A DNA stretch of 64,000 nt, from positions 6,882,001-6,946,000 of the forward strand of contig NZ_CP063373.1 of NCBI RefSeq assembly GCF_015160855.1, written 5' to 3'. Position 1 is the first letter of the stretch, and each line of letters starts with the position of its first letter. A program made the position numbers and the translations under genes. The notes under the pieces were generated by a model. The model was not told where the DNA came from, ran no database searches, and saw only the letters and a list, made by a program, of their open reading frames with translations. Shown in pieces: positions 35,575-44,634 of the stretch. Origin of the DNA: Streptomyces ferrugineus. Lineage in GTDB: Bacteria; Actinomycetota; Actinomycetes; Streptomycetales; Streptomycetaceae.

Positions 35575-36357
35575 TCAGTACCGCCCTGCGGGGGTGGCCG
35601 GCCGCAGGAAGCGGATCACCGGGTGGCCGGGTTCGTCGGTGACCTCGGCGCGGACGCCGTAGACCTGCTCGATGAGGGCGGGGGTGAGGACTTCGGCCGG
35701 GGTGCCCTCCGCGACCGCGCGGCCGTCGCGCAGGACGAGCAGGCGGTCGCAGTACATCGCGGCGAGGTTGAGGTCGTGCAGGGCGATCACGGTGGTGACC
35801 GGGAGGGCCGCGACGAGGTCCAGCAGGTCGAGCTGGTGCTGGATGTCGAGGTGGTTGGTGGGTTCGTCGAGGAGGAGTTCGCGGGGTTCCTGGGCGAGGG
35901 CGCGGGCGATCTGGGTGCGCTGGCGTTCCCCTCCGGAGAGGGTGTGCCAGGACTGGTCGGCCCGGCCGGTCAGGCCGGTGCGCTCCAGGGCCGCGCCGAC
36001 CGCCGCGGCGTCGGCGGCCGTGGCCGGGGTCCAGGCGCGGCGGTGCGGGATGCGGCCGAGGGCGACGACGTCGCGGACGGTGAGTTCGGTCTGGGTGTGG
36101 GCGTCCTGCTCGACGGTGGCGACGCGCCGGGCGGTGGCACGGCGGCCGATGTCGCCGAGCGGGCGTCCGTCCAGGGTGACGACCCCGGCGGTGGGGGCGA
36201 GGACGCCGGCGAGGAGTCTGAGCAGCGTCGACTTTCCGGAGCCGTTGGGGCCGAGCAGTCCGACGGTCTCGCCGGGGCGCAGGGCGAGGGTGACGCCGTC
36301 GACGATGACCTGGCCGGCGACACGCCGTACGAGACCCTGGGCCTGAAGGCTCGTCAT
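35575..36357 (-). CDS. btuD: Cobalamin ABC transporter ATPase (BtuD-type)
   Basis: 260-residue ABC ATPase: Walker A GPNGSGKST near 38, Q-loop VEQD, signature LSGGERQR, Walker B LLLDEPTNHLD and switch ALHD. It resembles FecE/BtuD importers. The start overlaps the permease stop (ATGA). The upstream cobalamin riboswitch identifies the substrate as a corrinoid rather than a siderophore, which sequence alone could not decide. Confidence 0.88.
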   Translation of the reverse strand: MTSLQAQGLVRRVAGQVIVDGVTLALRPGETVGLLGPNGSGKSTLLRLLAGVLAPTAGVVTLDGRPLGDIGRRATARRVATVEQDAHTQTELTVRDVVALGRIPHRRAWTPATAADAAAVGAALERTGLTGRADQSWHTLSGGERQRTQIARALAQEPRELLLDEPTNHLDIQHQLDLLDLVAALPVTTVIALHDLNLAAMYCDRLLVLRDGRAVAEGTPAEVLTPALIEQVYGVRAEVTDEPGHPVIRFLRPATPAGRY

Positions 36358-37367
36358 GCCTTCCTCCGTCCCCGGTAGAGCACGGCCACGAACGCCGGTA
36401 CGCCGATGAGGGACGTGACCACGCCCACCGGGACCTCCTGGGGGTCGAGGAGGGTGCGGGCGGCGGTGTCCACCCACACCAGGAACACGGCTCCGGTCAG
36501 CGCCGTGACCGGCAGGAGGCGGGCGTGGCCGGAGCCGGTCAGGGCGCGGGTGGCATGCGGCAGGACCAGGCCGACGAAGCCGATCGCGCCGGCGCAGCTC
36601 ACCAGCGCGGCGGTGAGCAGCGCGGTGGCGCAGAGCAGGACCAGCCGGGTGCGGGCGACGCGGACGCCGAGTCCGGCGGCGGCGTCGTCACCGAAGGCGA
36701 AGGCGTCCAGGGTGCGGGCGTGTCCGAGGCAGACGGCGAGGACCACGGCCAGGACGGCGGTGCACAGCACCACCTGCCCCCAGTCGGCGCCGGTGAGCGA
36801 ACCCAGCAGCCAGAACAGCACGCCCCGGGTGGTCTCGGCGTCGGCGGAGGTCAGCACGATGAACGAGGTCAGCGCGGAGAACAGCTGCATGGCGGCCACC
36901 CCGGACAGCACGACCCGGTCCGTGCTGCCGCCGAGGAGATGGCTGAGCAGCAGCACCAGGGCGAAGGAGAGCAGCGCGCCGAGGAAGGCACCCGCCGACA
37001 GTGACACCACTCCCCCGCCGACGCCCAGCACCACGACGGCGACGGCCCCCGTGGACGCCCCGGAGGACACCCCGAGCACGAACGGGTCGGCCAGCGGATT
37101 GCGCAGCAGCGACTGCATGACCGCCCCGCACACGGCGAGCCCGGCCCCGCACACGGCGGCGAGCAGGGTGCGCGGCATCCGCAGGTTCCACACGATGCCG
37201 TCCCGCAGCGGCGCCAACGCGCTCTCGCCGAGCCCGAGATGAGCGGCCACGGACGCCCACACGTCCGCCGTGGAGATGTCGGCCGGCCCGATCGTGACCG
37301 TGACGGCGACCGACGCGAGCAGCGCGGCCAGCCCGCCGCCGGTCAACAGCAGTGGGCGCACGTTCAC
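36354..37367 (-). CDS. btuC: Cobalamin ABC transporter permease (BtuC/FecCD-type)
   Basis: 337 residues, hydrophobic throughout, with about ten helices as in FecCD-family permeases (LRMPRTLLAAVCGAGLAVCGAVMQ, NPLADPFVLGVSSGAS, GFVGLVLPHATR). It overlaps the binding-protein gene upstream by four bases and the ATPase gene downstream by four bases. It would form the translocation channel for the riboswitch-controlled corrinoid importer. Confidence 0.88.
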   Translation of the reverse strand: MNVRPLLLTGGGLAALLASVAVTVTIGPADISTADVWASVAAHLGLGESALAPLRDGIVWNLRMPRTLLAAVCGAGLAVCGAVMQSLLRNPLADPFVLGVSSGASTGAVAVVVLGVGGGVVSLSAGAFLGALLSFALVLLLSHLLGGSTDRVVLSGVAAMQLFSALTSFIVLTSADAETTRGVLFWLLGSLTGADWGQVVLCTAVLAVVLAVCLGHARTLDAFAFGDDAAAGLGVRVARTRLVLLCATALLTAALVSCAGAIGFVGLVLPHATRALTGSGHARLLPVTALTGAVFLVWVDTAARTLLDPQEVPVGVVTSLIGVPAFVAVLYRGRRKA

Positions 37368-38392
37368 TTGGCGAGCCCGAAGTCGCGCAGTCCGGCGGCG
37401 ACCTGCTCGATCCCCTCGACCGTGCGGATGGACGGGTTCATCGCCTGCCCGCTGAGCAGCACGTACCGCTTCTTCCGCACGGCGGTCAGACTGCGGGTGG
37501 CGGGGTTGGTCTCCAGGAAGCGGATCTTGGCCCGGGCGCTCTCCGCGGTCTGCTGCCTGCGCGTCAGGTCGCCGATCACGATGACGTCGGGGTCACGGTC
37601 GGCGACGGTCTCCCAGCCGACCTGGGGCCACTCGTCGTGGGTGTCGGAGAAGGCGTTCCGCGCGCCGACCGCGCGGGTGATGGCACCGGGTGCGCCGCAG
37701 CAGCCGGCGAGGTAGGGCGACTGGGAGTTGGCGAACCAGTACATGAGGGAGACATCGGAGGCGTGCAGCCCGTCGGTGGCCTTGCGCACCCGCTGCTTCA
37801 GCTCCGCGACGAGCTTCTCGCCGCGCTCGTCGACGCCGAAGGCACGGGCCAGGTCACGGATCTCGCCGTACACGGCGTCGAGGGTGAGCGGCGCGCTGCG
37901 CGATCCGTCGCCGCCGCTGTCGTTGTCCTTGCCCGTGGAGCAGTCGGAGGGCGAGACGTACGTGGGCACGCCGAGCTTCTCGAACTGCTCGCGGGTGGCG
38001 ACGCCGCCCTTGCCGAGGGTGGAGACGAACGAGGCGGTGACGAAGTCGGGTTCGGCGTCCAGGACCCTCTCGAAGGAGGGGTTGTCGTCGGCCAGCCGGG
38101 GCACGGCCGCGTTCGCCTTCTCCAGCCCCTTCATCACCGGGTCCGTCCAGGTCGCCGTGCCCGCCATACGGTCGGCGAGGCCGAGGGAGAGCAGGATCTC
38201 GGTGGTGCCCTGGTTGAGGGAGACGACGCGCTGCGGGGCCGACTTCAGGGTGACCTTGTGGCCGCAGTTGTCGATCGTGCGGGGATGGCCCGCGCCGGCG
38301 GGCCTCGCGGTGTCCGCGTCGGAGGCGCCGCCGCACGCGGTGAGCAGCAGGGCGGACGCAAGGACAAGTGTGGGAGTGCGGAGCACGGGCAT
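37364..38392 (-). CDS. btuF: Cobalamin-binding lipoprotein (BtuF/FepB-type)
   Basis: 342 residues. The lipobox LLLTACGG near the N terminus (Cys about 20) indicates a lipoprotein. The periplasmic-binding fold follows: RVVSLNQGTTEILLSLGLADRM, DDNPSFERVLDAEPDFV and a C-terminal LSGQAMNPSIRTVEGI segment. It has an unusual GCCGAPGA segment (near residue 225) and a Gly/Ser/Asp-rich insertion near 155-170. It is the first gene after the minus-strand cobalamin riboswitch. Confidence 0.88.
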   Translation of the reverse strand: MPVLRTPTLVLASALLLTACGGASDADTARPAGAGHPRTIDNCGHKVTLKSAPQRVVSLNQGTTEILLSLGLADRMAGTATWTDPVMKGLEKANAAVPRLADDNPSFERVLDAEPDFVTASFVSTLGKGGVATREQFEKLGVPTYVSPSDCSTGKDNDSGGDGSRSAPLTLDAVYGEIRDLARAFGVDERGEKLVAELKQRVRKATDGLHASDVSLMYWFANSQSPYLAGCCGAPGAITRAVGARNAFSDTHDEWPQVGWETVADRDPDVIVIGDLTRRQQTAESARAKIRFLETNPATRSLTAVRKKRYVLLSGQAMNPSIRTVEGIEQVAAGLRDFGLAK

Positions 38393-38461
38393 GCCTCGGG
38401 TGTCGGGGCTCGTACGCGGAGCCTGGCCTACGGACGTCCTCCTCGCCGGGGTGGGCGCGGA

Positions 38462-38625
38462 GGTGCCAGCAGGTCTTCGGACTCGGGTTCGTCCGGTCGG
38501 GGCGCCTTCCCGGTCTCCCAGTGGCAGCGTGCCCCGCCCGTCCCCCTCACCGCTGCGCGTCAGTTCCGGATTCGCACCGGATTCCCTGGCCTCGGATGTG
38601 GCTCGACTGGCCTGATGAGGCTACC
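38462..38625 (-). ncRNA. Cobalamin riboswitch controlling the btuFCD operon
   Basis: On the minus strand the conserved core reads in order: AGGGAA, GGTGCGAATCCGG, a CGCGCAGCGGTGA segment matching the consensus junction, GCCACTG, GGGAAG and GAGTCCGAAGACCTGC. These are the diagnostic elements of B12 riboswitches. Its 3' end lies about 70 bp before the binding-protein gene. When B12 is bound, uptake genes should be shut off. Confidence 0.93.
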
Positions 38626-38699
38626 AAGTCCGCACGGCGTTCGGATCGTGCGATCGGTCACCGCACACGGCACGAACGTGCTGGTGTTCTGGTCGATCC

Positions 38700-38930
38700 G
38701 GATCTCGCGGCCCAGCCCGATGGCATACGTCTTTCCGGGCTCACCCCAGCCGCCGCGGTGCCGGGTGACCGCGCGGGCGCGGCGAACGCCTCGTAGACGT
38801 TCCACAGCGGGCAGGTGCGCCGGCCCGGGAGAAGTGGAACCCGGTCGCGGACTGTCGCTTGGACATGTTGCCGACCCTGTCGACCCGGACGAAGGAGAGG
38901 GGGACGCCGCGCAGACGCGGGCGCTGGAGG
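38700..38930 (-). pseudogene. C-terminal remnant of a RamB/short-chain-acyl type XRE regulator
   Basis: Three consecutive frames carry parts of one conserved C-terminal domain. About 38905-38818 gives [20 protein letters not shown] and FHFSRAG; about 38816-38768 gives [16 protein letters not shown]; about 38769-38701 gives [20 protein letters not shown]. From family memory, roughly 20 residues are missing between the second and third parts, and the helix-turn-helix and IrrE-like portions are absent. It is therefore a deletion-bearing, frameshifted relic. It lies between the two divergent cobalamin riboswitches. Confidence 0.72.
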
Positions 38931-39094
38931 GTGCTCAGTCGCCACGCCGGAGGGCGCTCTGGTCGGCTTCGGGCTGTACTTCTTCCCCTGCGCGCAGCGC
39001 CAGATCGACGCGGGCCAGGGGCCGGGCTCAACGCGGGACTGCTGGGCCGTAGGACCGGCCGGGGGTTCCATGTGTACGGCCGCACCTGAACGGT

Positions 39095-39299
39095 AGGCTG
39101 GCCTGTGCAGCTGGTTCGCCCCGTCAGCCAGGCGGGACGTCGCAAGAGGGAACCCGGTGGGAATCCGGGACTGCCCCGCAGCGGTGAGCGGGAACGACCG
39201 CCGTCATACGCACTGGGTCCGACGTACCGGACTTGGGAAGCGACGGCCAGTAGGTGTCTCGTACGACGAGACGTGCCCGCGAGTCCGAAGACCTGCCAA
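39095..39299 (+). ncRNA. Cobalamin riboswitch upstream of metE
   Basis: Conserved elements in order: GAGGGAACCCGGTG, GAATCCGGGACTGCCCCGCA, GCGGTGAGCGGGAACGA, CACTGGG, TTGGGAAGCGACGG and GAGTCCGAAGACCTGCC. About 175 bp separate it from metE; there ACCGAACGGGCGGCC (about 39365) can pair imperfectly with GGCCGTCGCCGTCCGGT (about 39390), a likely expression-platform hairpin. B12-replete cells would thus lower the B12-independent enzyme. Confidence 0.94.
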
Positions 39300-39475
39300 C
39301 TGCCCGCGCGCGAACCACTCGTGCGCGGACTCCCGGTGACCTCGAGGGCGGGTCGGCGTGCACAACCGAACGGGCGGCCGTGGACCGGGCCGTCGCCGTC
39401 CGGTTCTCCGGCACCCCTTCGCGCTCTCGTCCCGTCCCCGGGATCTCAGGGATTCATCTCGCGAAGGAGATCTCC

Positions 39476-41794
39476 GTGACCACCAGGACCGCGGCCTCGG
39501 CCGCACGGGCCACCGTGTACGGCTACCCCCGCCAGGGCCCGAACCGGGAGCTGAAGAAAGCCGTCGAGGGCTACTGGAAGGGCCGGGTCACCGCCGACAC
39601 CCTCCACCGCACCGCCGCCGAACTGCGCCGCTCCACCTGGCGGCGGCTCGCCGAGGCCGGCGTCCACGAGGTGCCGACCGGTGACTTCTCGTACTACGAC
39701 CACGTCCTGGACACCACCGTCGCCCTCGGCGCGATCCCCGAGCGCCACCGCGCCGCGGTCGAGGCCGACGCCCTGGACGGCTACTTCGCCATGGCCCGGG
39801 GCACCCAGCACGTCGCGCCGCTGGAGATGACCAAGTGGTTCGACACCAACTACCACTATCTCGTCCCGGAGTTGGGCCCGGACACGGTCTTCACGGCCGA
39901 CTCGGCCAAGCAGGTCGCCGAACTGACGGAGGCCCTGGCGCTGGGCCTGACCGCCCGGCCCGTCCTGGTCGGCCCGGTCACCTACCTGCTGCTCGCCAAG
40001 CCCGCGCCCGGCGTGGCCGCGGACTTCGCACCGATCACCCTCCTCGACCGCCTGCTGCCCGTGTACGCCGAGATCCTGGCCGACCTGCGCGCGGCCGGCG
40101 CCGAGTGGGTGCAGCTCGACGAGCCCGCCCTGGTCCAGGACCGCACCCCGGCCAAGCTGAACGCCGCCGAGCGCGCCTACCGGGACCTCGGCACGTCGGC
40201 CGACCGGCCCAAGCTGCTCGTGGCCTCCTACTTCGACCGGCTCGGCGAGGCGCTGCCCGTGCTGGCCAAGGCACCGGTCGAGGGGCTGGCGCTCGACTTC
40301 ACGCAGTCCGCGGCCGCCAACCTGGAGGCACTCGCCGCCGTCGGCGGGCTGCCCGGCAAGCGGCTCGTCGCCGGCGTCGTCAACGGCCGCAACATCTGGG
40401 TCAACGACCTGTCGGCGTCGCTCACCACCCTCGGCACCCTGCTGGGCCTGGCCGACCGGGTCGACGTCGCGGCCTCCTGCTCCCTCCTCCACGTGCCGCT
40501 GGACGCGGCGGCGGAGCGGGACATCGAGCCGCAGATCCTGCGCTGGCTCGCGTTCGCCCGGCAGAAGACCGCCGAGATCGTCACCCTCGCCAAGGGCCTC
40601 GCCCAGGGCACCGGCACGATCACCGCCGAACTCGCCGCCAACCGGGCCGACCTGGCCTCCCGCGGCGGCTCCCCGATCACCCGCGACCCGGCCGTCCGCT
40701 CCCGTGCGGCGGCCGTCACCGACGCGGACGCCCGCCGCTCACAGCCGTACGCCGAACGGGCCGCCGCCCAGCGCGCCCACCTCGACCTGCCGTTGCTGCC
40801 GACCACCACGATCGGCTCCTTCCCGCAGACCGGCGAACTGCGCGCCGCACGCGCCGGCCTGCGCGCGGGCCGCATCGACACCGCCGGCTACGAGCAGCGC
40901 GTCAGGGCCGAGATCCAGGAGGTCGTCTCCTTCCAGGAGAAGGCCGGCATCGACGTCCTGGTGCACGGCGAACCCGAACGGGGCGACATGGTCCAGTACT
41001 TCGCCGAGCAGCTCACCGGCTACCTCGCCACACGGCACGGCTGGGTGCAGTCCTACGGCACCCGCTACGTCCGCCCGCCGATCCTGGCCGGCGACATCTC
41101 CCGTCCCGAGCCGATGACGGTGCGCTGGACGACGTACGCCCAGTCCCTGACCGCCCGCCCGGTCAAGGGCATGCTCACCGGCCCGGTCACCATGCTCGCC
41201 TGGTCCTTCGTCCGCGACGACCAGCCGCTGGGCGAGACGGCCAGGCAGGTGGCCCTCGCCCTGCGCGACGAGGTGAACGACCTGGAGGCGGCCGGGACTT
41301 CGGTGATCCAGGTCGACGAGCCCGCGCTGCGGGAGACGCTTCCGCTGCGCGCCGCGGACCGCGCCGCGTACCTGGCGTGGGCCACGGCGGCCTTCCGGCT
41401 CACCACCAGCGGAGTCCGGCCGGACACGCAGATCCACACCCACATGTGCTACGCCGAGTTCGGCGACATCGTGCAGGCCATCGACGACCTCGACGCCGAC
41501 GTGATCAGCCTGGAGGCGGCCCGCTCCCATATGCAGGTCGCCCGGGAGCTGGCCGCGCACGGCTATCCGCGCGAGGCCGGGCCGGGTGTCTACGACATCC
41601 ACTCGCCGCGCGTGCCGAGCGCCGAGGAGGCGGCCGAGCTGTTGCGGACCGGGCTCGGGGCGATCCCCGCCGAGCGCCTGTGGGTCAACCCCGACTGCGG
41701 CCTGAAGACCCGCGGCTGGCCCGAGACCCGCGCGTCCCTGGAGAACCTGGTCGACGCGGCCCGCACGGTCCGCGCGGAGCTGCCCGGGGCCTGA
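39476..41794 (+). CDS. metE: Cobalamin-independent methionine synthase MetE
   Basis: 772 residues, the usual MetE length. The N-terminal half has YGYPRQGPNRELKKAVEGYW. The catalytic C-terminal half carries zinc ligands in HTHMCYAEFGD and NPDCGLKTRGW and the LPTTTIGSFPQT start of the barrel. It transfers the methyl of methyltetrahydrofolate-polyglutamate to homocysteine. GTG 39476 has AAGGAG at proper spacing. Control by the upstream cobalamin riboswitch fits its role as the B12-free alternative to MetH. Confidence 0.96.
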   Translation: MTTRTAASAARATVYGYPRQGPNRELKKAVEGYWKGRVTADTLHRTAAELRRSTWRRLAEAGVHEVPTGDFSYYDHVLDTTVALGAIPERHRAAVEADALDGYFAMARGTQHVAPLEMTKWFDTNYHYLVPELGPDTVFTADSAKQVAELTEALALGLTARPVLVGPVTYLLLAKPAPGVAADFAPITLLDRLLPVYAEILADLRAAGAEWVQLDEPALVQDRTPAKLNAAERAYRDLGTSADRPKLLVASYFDRLGEALPVLAKAPVEGLALDFTQSAAANLEALAAVGGLPGKRLVAGVVNGRNIWVNDLSASLTTLGTLLGLADRVDVAASCSLLHVPLDAAAERDIEPQILRWLAFARQKTAEIVTLAKGLAQGTGTITAELAANRADLASRGGSPITRDPAVRSRAAAVTDADARRSQPYAERAAAQRAHLDLPLLPTTTIGSFPQTGELRAARAGLRAGRIDTAGYEQRVRAEIQEVVSFQEKAGIDVLVHGEPERGDMVQYFAEQLTGYLATRHGWVQSYGTRYVRPPILAGDISRPEPMTVRWTTYAQSLTARPVKGMLTGPVTMLAWSFVRDDQPLGETARQVALALRDEVNDLEAAGTSVIQVDEPALRETLPLRAADRAAYLAWATAAFRLTTSGVRPDTQIHTHMCYAEFGDIVQAIDDLDADVISLEAARSHMQVARELAAHGYPREAGPGVYDIHSPRVPSAEEAAELLRTGLGAIPAERLWVNPDCGLKTRGWPETRASLENLVDAARTVRAELPGA

Positions 41795-41940
41795 GGTCCG
41801 TTCTCGGGGGCGGCCGCCCCACCCGCCTGTACGGGAACCCGGGACGGGGTCCGGATCTTTGTGGCTTCTGCCAGTACGGCCCTTTGCCGAGGTGCGGGAA
41901 GACTGCCCGCCATCGACGAAGCACACGGGAGGACGACACG

Positions 41941-42681
41941 GTGAGCGTGCAGCAGTACGACGAGATCGGTGAGGCGTTCGAGGGCTTCAAGTCCCTGCCG
42001 TTGACGCGGTATGCGGAGGTGCCCGGCTTCCTGGCCATGGTCGGGGACGTGCGCGGCAAGTCGGTCCTCGACCTGGCGTCCGGCACCGGTTTCTACAGCA
42101 GGGAGTTCATGCGGCGGGGCGCCGCGGAGGTGCTCGGCGTCGACATCTCCGGGGAAATGGTCGCCGCGGCGCGGGCGTTGGAGGCGCGTGATCCGCTGGG
42201 GGTGCGCTACGAGGTGGGGGACGTGGCCGAACTGCGGCCCCATGGGCGGCAGTTCGACGTCGCGCTGGGAGTGCAGTTGCTCAACTACGCGCCGGACGTC
42301 GCCGCCATGGAGCGGATGTGCCGCAATGTGCACCGCAGCCTGGCGCCCGGCGCCGAGTTCTTCGTGCTGGCCCAGTCCCCCGACTACCGCGGCGGCGGGT
42401 CGGCGCTGGAGAAGTACGGCTTCCGTTGCGAGCCGACCGGCGAGGAACTCGAGACCGGGCCGCGCTTCCGGGTCACGGCGCTGCTCGACCCGCCGGTCAG
42501 CATCGTCAGCGCGGCCCCGCGCCGCGAGGTCTACGAAGCGTGCCTGGGGGCGGCCGGGTTCGGCGAGGTGACCTGGGTCCCGTTGGAGGTGTCCGAGGCC
42601 GGCGTGCGCGAGTACGGCGCCGACTTCTGGGCGGACTTCCGCGCCGACCCTCCGCTGGAGATGCTGCGCTGCCGCGCCTGA
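41941..42681 (+). CDS. SAM-dependent class I methyltransferase
   Basis: 246 residues. Motif I is VLDLASGTGFYSREF (about 41-55), followed by VLGVDISGEMVAAAR and a DVALGVQLLNYAP post-motif. A toxoflavin-synthase-like or ubiquinone-type small-molecule methyltransferase is possible; the substrate is unknown. GTG 41941 is preceded by GGAGG about 12 bases away. It stands alone after metE, and one might link it to methionine/SAM supply only loosely. Confidence 0.78.
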   Translation: MSVQQYDEIGEAFEGFKSLPLTRYAEVPGFLAMVGDVRGKSVLDLASGTGFYSREFMRRGAAEVLGVDISGEMVAAARALEARDPLGVRYEVGDVAELRPHGRQFDVALGVQLLNYAPDVAAMERMCRNVHRSLAPGAEFFVLAQSPDYRGGGSALEKYGFRCEPTGEELETGPRFRVTALLDPPVSIVSAAPRREVYEACLGAAGFGEVTWVPLEVSEAGVREYGADFWADFRADPPLEMLRCRA

Positions 42682-42944
42682 CGCCCGTCACGCACCCGGA
42701 TCGCGGTACCGCCCGCAGCGGTACCGCGACCGCACAGCGCGGACGGGCCGTGCCGGTGTCCGCGCGCCACCGCACCGCCGCCGTCGTCCGGGGCGACGAT
42801 CAGCCGCCGGTACTGATCGGGCGTCAGCGCGACGGCGTCACCGCCCCTGAGGGTGATACGGCGGTGATACAGCGGGGCCGGGGGGTGTCCGGCTACTCGG
42901 CTCCTCCGCTGAACGGTGCGGCCGGTTCGAGTGACCACCGCCGG

Positions 42945-43340
42945 GGCCCCCGCCCTACCGCCGGGGGCCTACACCCAACCACCGGGCCCTACACCCCACC
43001 ACCGGGGCCCACGCCCCACCACCGGGCCCTACACCCCACCGCCGGGGCCCACGCCCCACCACCGGGCCCTACACCCCACCACCGAGGCCCACGCCCAACC
43101 ACCGGGCCCTACACCCCACCACCGGGGCCGCTGTCGGCCACCGAGGCCCACACCACACCGAGGCCCACGCCCCACCGCCGAGGCCCACACCTCACCACCA
43201 GGGCCCACACCCAACCATCAGGCCCTACACCCCACCACCGAGGCCGCTGTCGGCCACCGGGGCCCACGCCCCACCCGGGGCCCACGCCCCACCACCGAGG
43301 CCCACACCCAACCGCCGATGCCCCACCCCACAACCGGGCC
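42945..43340. repeat. G+C-rich minisatellite, about 20-21 bp degenerate units
   Basis: Some 18 units resembling CACCACCGGGGCCCACGCC, alternating with CACCACCGGGCCCTACACC, fill the space between the methyltransferase and the hydrolase gene. Two copies include an extra GCTGTCGGCCACCG block. All frames give only Pro/His/Gly/Trp-rich runs, so I treat it as non-coding. Together with 42682-42944, where I see no gene, this makes a 660-bp gene-free interval. Confidence 0.85.
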
Positions 43341-44417
43341 CTACGCCCCACCCCCGAGGCCGCCGTCGGCCGCGAGTCCGAGTTCGCGCCCGTCGAGCCG
43401 TGCGAAGAAGCGCTCCACGTCGGTCTCGGTGACCTCGGGGAGGGTGGCCGGGGACCAGCGCGGGGTGCGGTCCTTGTCGATGATCTGGGCGCGGACGCCC
43501 TCCACCAGGTCGGGGCGGGTCAGGGCCGCGCAGGAGACGCGGAACTCCTGGTCGAGGACCCGCTCCAGCGATCCGAGCCGGCGGGCGCGGCGCACCGCGG
43601 CCAGGGTGACCTTGAGCGCGGTCGGCGACTTGGCGAGCAGGGTCTCGGCGGCCTCCTTGGCGGCCGGGTCGCCGGCGGCGAACAGCCGGTCGACGATGTC
43701 CTCGACGGTGTCGGCGGCGTAGCAGGCGTCGATCCAGTCGCGCCACTCGGCCAGTTCGCCCGGGGGCGGGGTCTGCTGCGCATGCCGGGCGAGCGCGTCC
43801 CGTACGGGCGACTCGGCGAGGTCGTCGGCCAGGTCGCCGAGCGCGGCGGACGGCACATAGTGGTCGGCGAGCCCGCACAGCATGGCGTCCCGGGCCCCGA
43901 TCCGCGCACCGGTGAGGGCGAGATGGGTGCCCAGTTCGCCCGGGGCGAGGCCGAGCAGACGGGTGCCGCCGACGTCCGGGACGAAGCCGATGCCGGTCTC
44001 GGGCATGGCGATCCGGGACCGCTCGGTGACGACGCGGAAGGCGCCGTGCGCGGAGACGCCGACGCCGCCGCCCATCACGATGCCGTCCATGAGGGCGACA
44101 TACGGCTTGGGGTAGCGGGCGATCCGGGCGTTGAGGCGGTACTCGTCGCGCCAGAACGCGGCCGAGGCGGTGCCGTCGCCGTCGCGCGCGTCGTCGTGGA
44201 TGGCGCGGATGTCACCGCCGGCGCACAGACCGCGGTCGCCCGCGCCGGTGATCACGACGGTCTCGACGGCCGGGTCGTGCTCCCAGGCGGTGAGGGCCTC
44301 GTCGATGCGGCGGACCATCGCGTGGGTGAGGGCGTTCAGGGCCCTCGGCCGGTTGAGGGTGATGCGGCCCGCCCGGCCGGTGGTGTGCAGCAGGACCGGC
44401 TCTTCGGCGGCGCTCAT
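43341..44417 (-). CDS. 3-hydroxyisobutyryl-CoA hydrolase-like enoyl-CoA hydratase/isomerase family protein
   Basis: 358 residues with a crotonase fold: RITLNRPRALNALTHAMV, GAGDRGLCAGGDIRAI, MDGIVMGGGVGVSAHG and MPETGIGFVPDVGGTRLL. The acidic residue in PETGIGFVPDVGGT and the length favour 3-hydroxyisobutyryl-CoA hydrolase of valine breakdown over a true hydratase. Valine degradation feeds propionyl- and methylmalonyl-CoA, matching the mutase genes next door, which are transcribed away from it. The C terminus ends in a Gly-rich run at the edge of the minisatellite. Confidence 0.85.
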   Translation of the reverse strand: MSAAEEPVLLHTTGRAGRITLNRPRALNALTHAMVRRIDEALTAWEHDPAVETVVITGAGDRGLCAGGDIRAIHDDARDGDGTASAAFWRDEYRLNARIARYPKPYVALMDGIVMGGGVGVSAHGAFRVVTERSRIAMPETGIGFVPDVGGTRLLGLAPGELGTHLALTGARIGARDAMLCGLADHYVPSAALGDLADDLAESPVRDALARHAQQTPPPGELAEWRDWIDACYAADTVEDIVDRLFAAGDPAAKEAAETLLAKSPTALKVTLAAVRRARRLGSLERVLDQEFRVSCAALTRPDLVEGVRAQIIDKDRTPRWSPATLPEVTETDVERFFARLDGRELGLAADGGLGGGA

Positions 44418-44498
44418 GATCTCGTTGCCCCTTCCGGGTTCTGCTTCCAGGATCTGATGGACCCGCAGGTCACGGACGATCTTCTCGGCACCGTTATA

Positions 44499-44516
44499 TA
44501 GTTGGACGTCCTAGTA
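44499..44516. promoter_or_regulatory. Near-palindrome between the hydrolase and mutA genes
   Basis: TAGTTGGACGTCCTAGTA is symmetric around CG with two mismatched pairs, in an A+T-rich pocket upstream of both divergent genes. It is a candidate TetR-type operator controlling acyl-CoA metabolism. Confidence 0.5.
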
Positions 44517-44634
44517 AATCCACCGCCGAGGACCCCACAGTAAGGTCCGGAGACCCAGGTCACAGTGCGGAAGAGGGAAAGGTCACAGCCGTGCCCACTG
44601 CTGCTCCTTTGATGATCTGACCTAGCATCCGAGC

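Noticed and set aside
38658..39145. Intact small genes in the gap between the two cobalamin riboswitches
   Set aside because: Conserved segments of one protein are spread over three frames in order, so these are pieces of a decayed gene, not separate genes.
42945..43340. Possible CRISPR array
   Set aside because: Units are contiguous and degenerate with no unique spacers, and no cas genes are nearby.
42916..43722. Pro/His-rich frame on the plus strand and Gly/Trp-rich frames on the minus strand over the minisatellite
   Set aside because: The residue patterns simply mirror the DNA repeat, and the plus frame continues antisense through the hydrolase gene.
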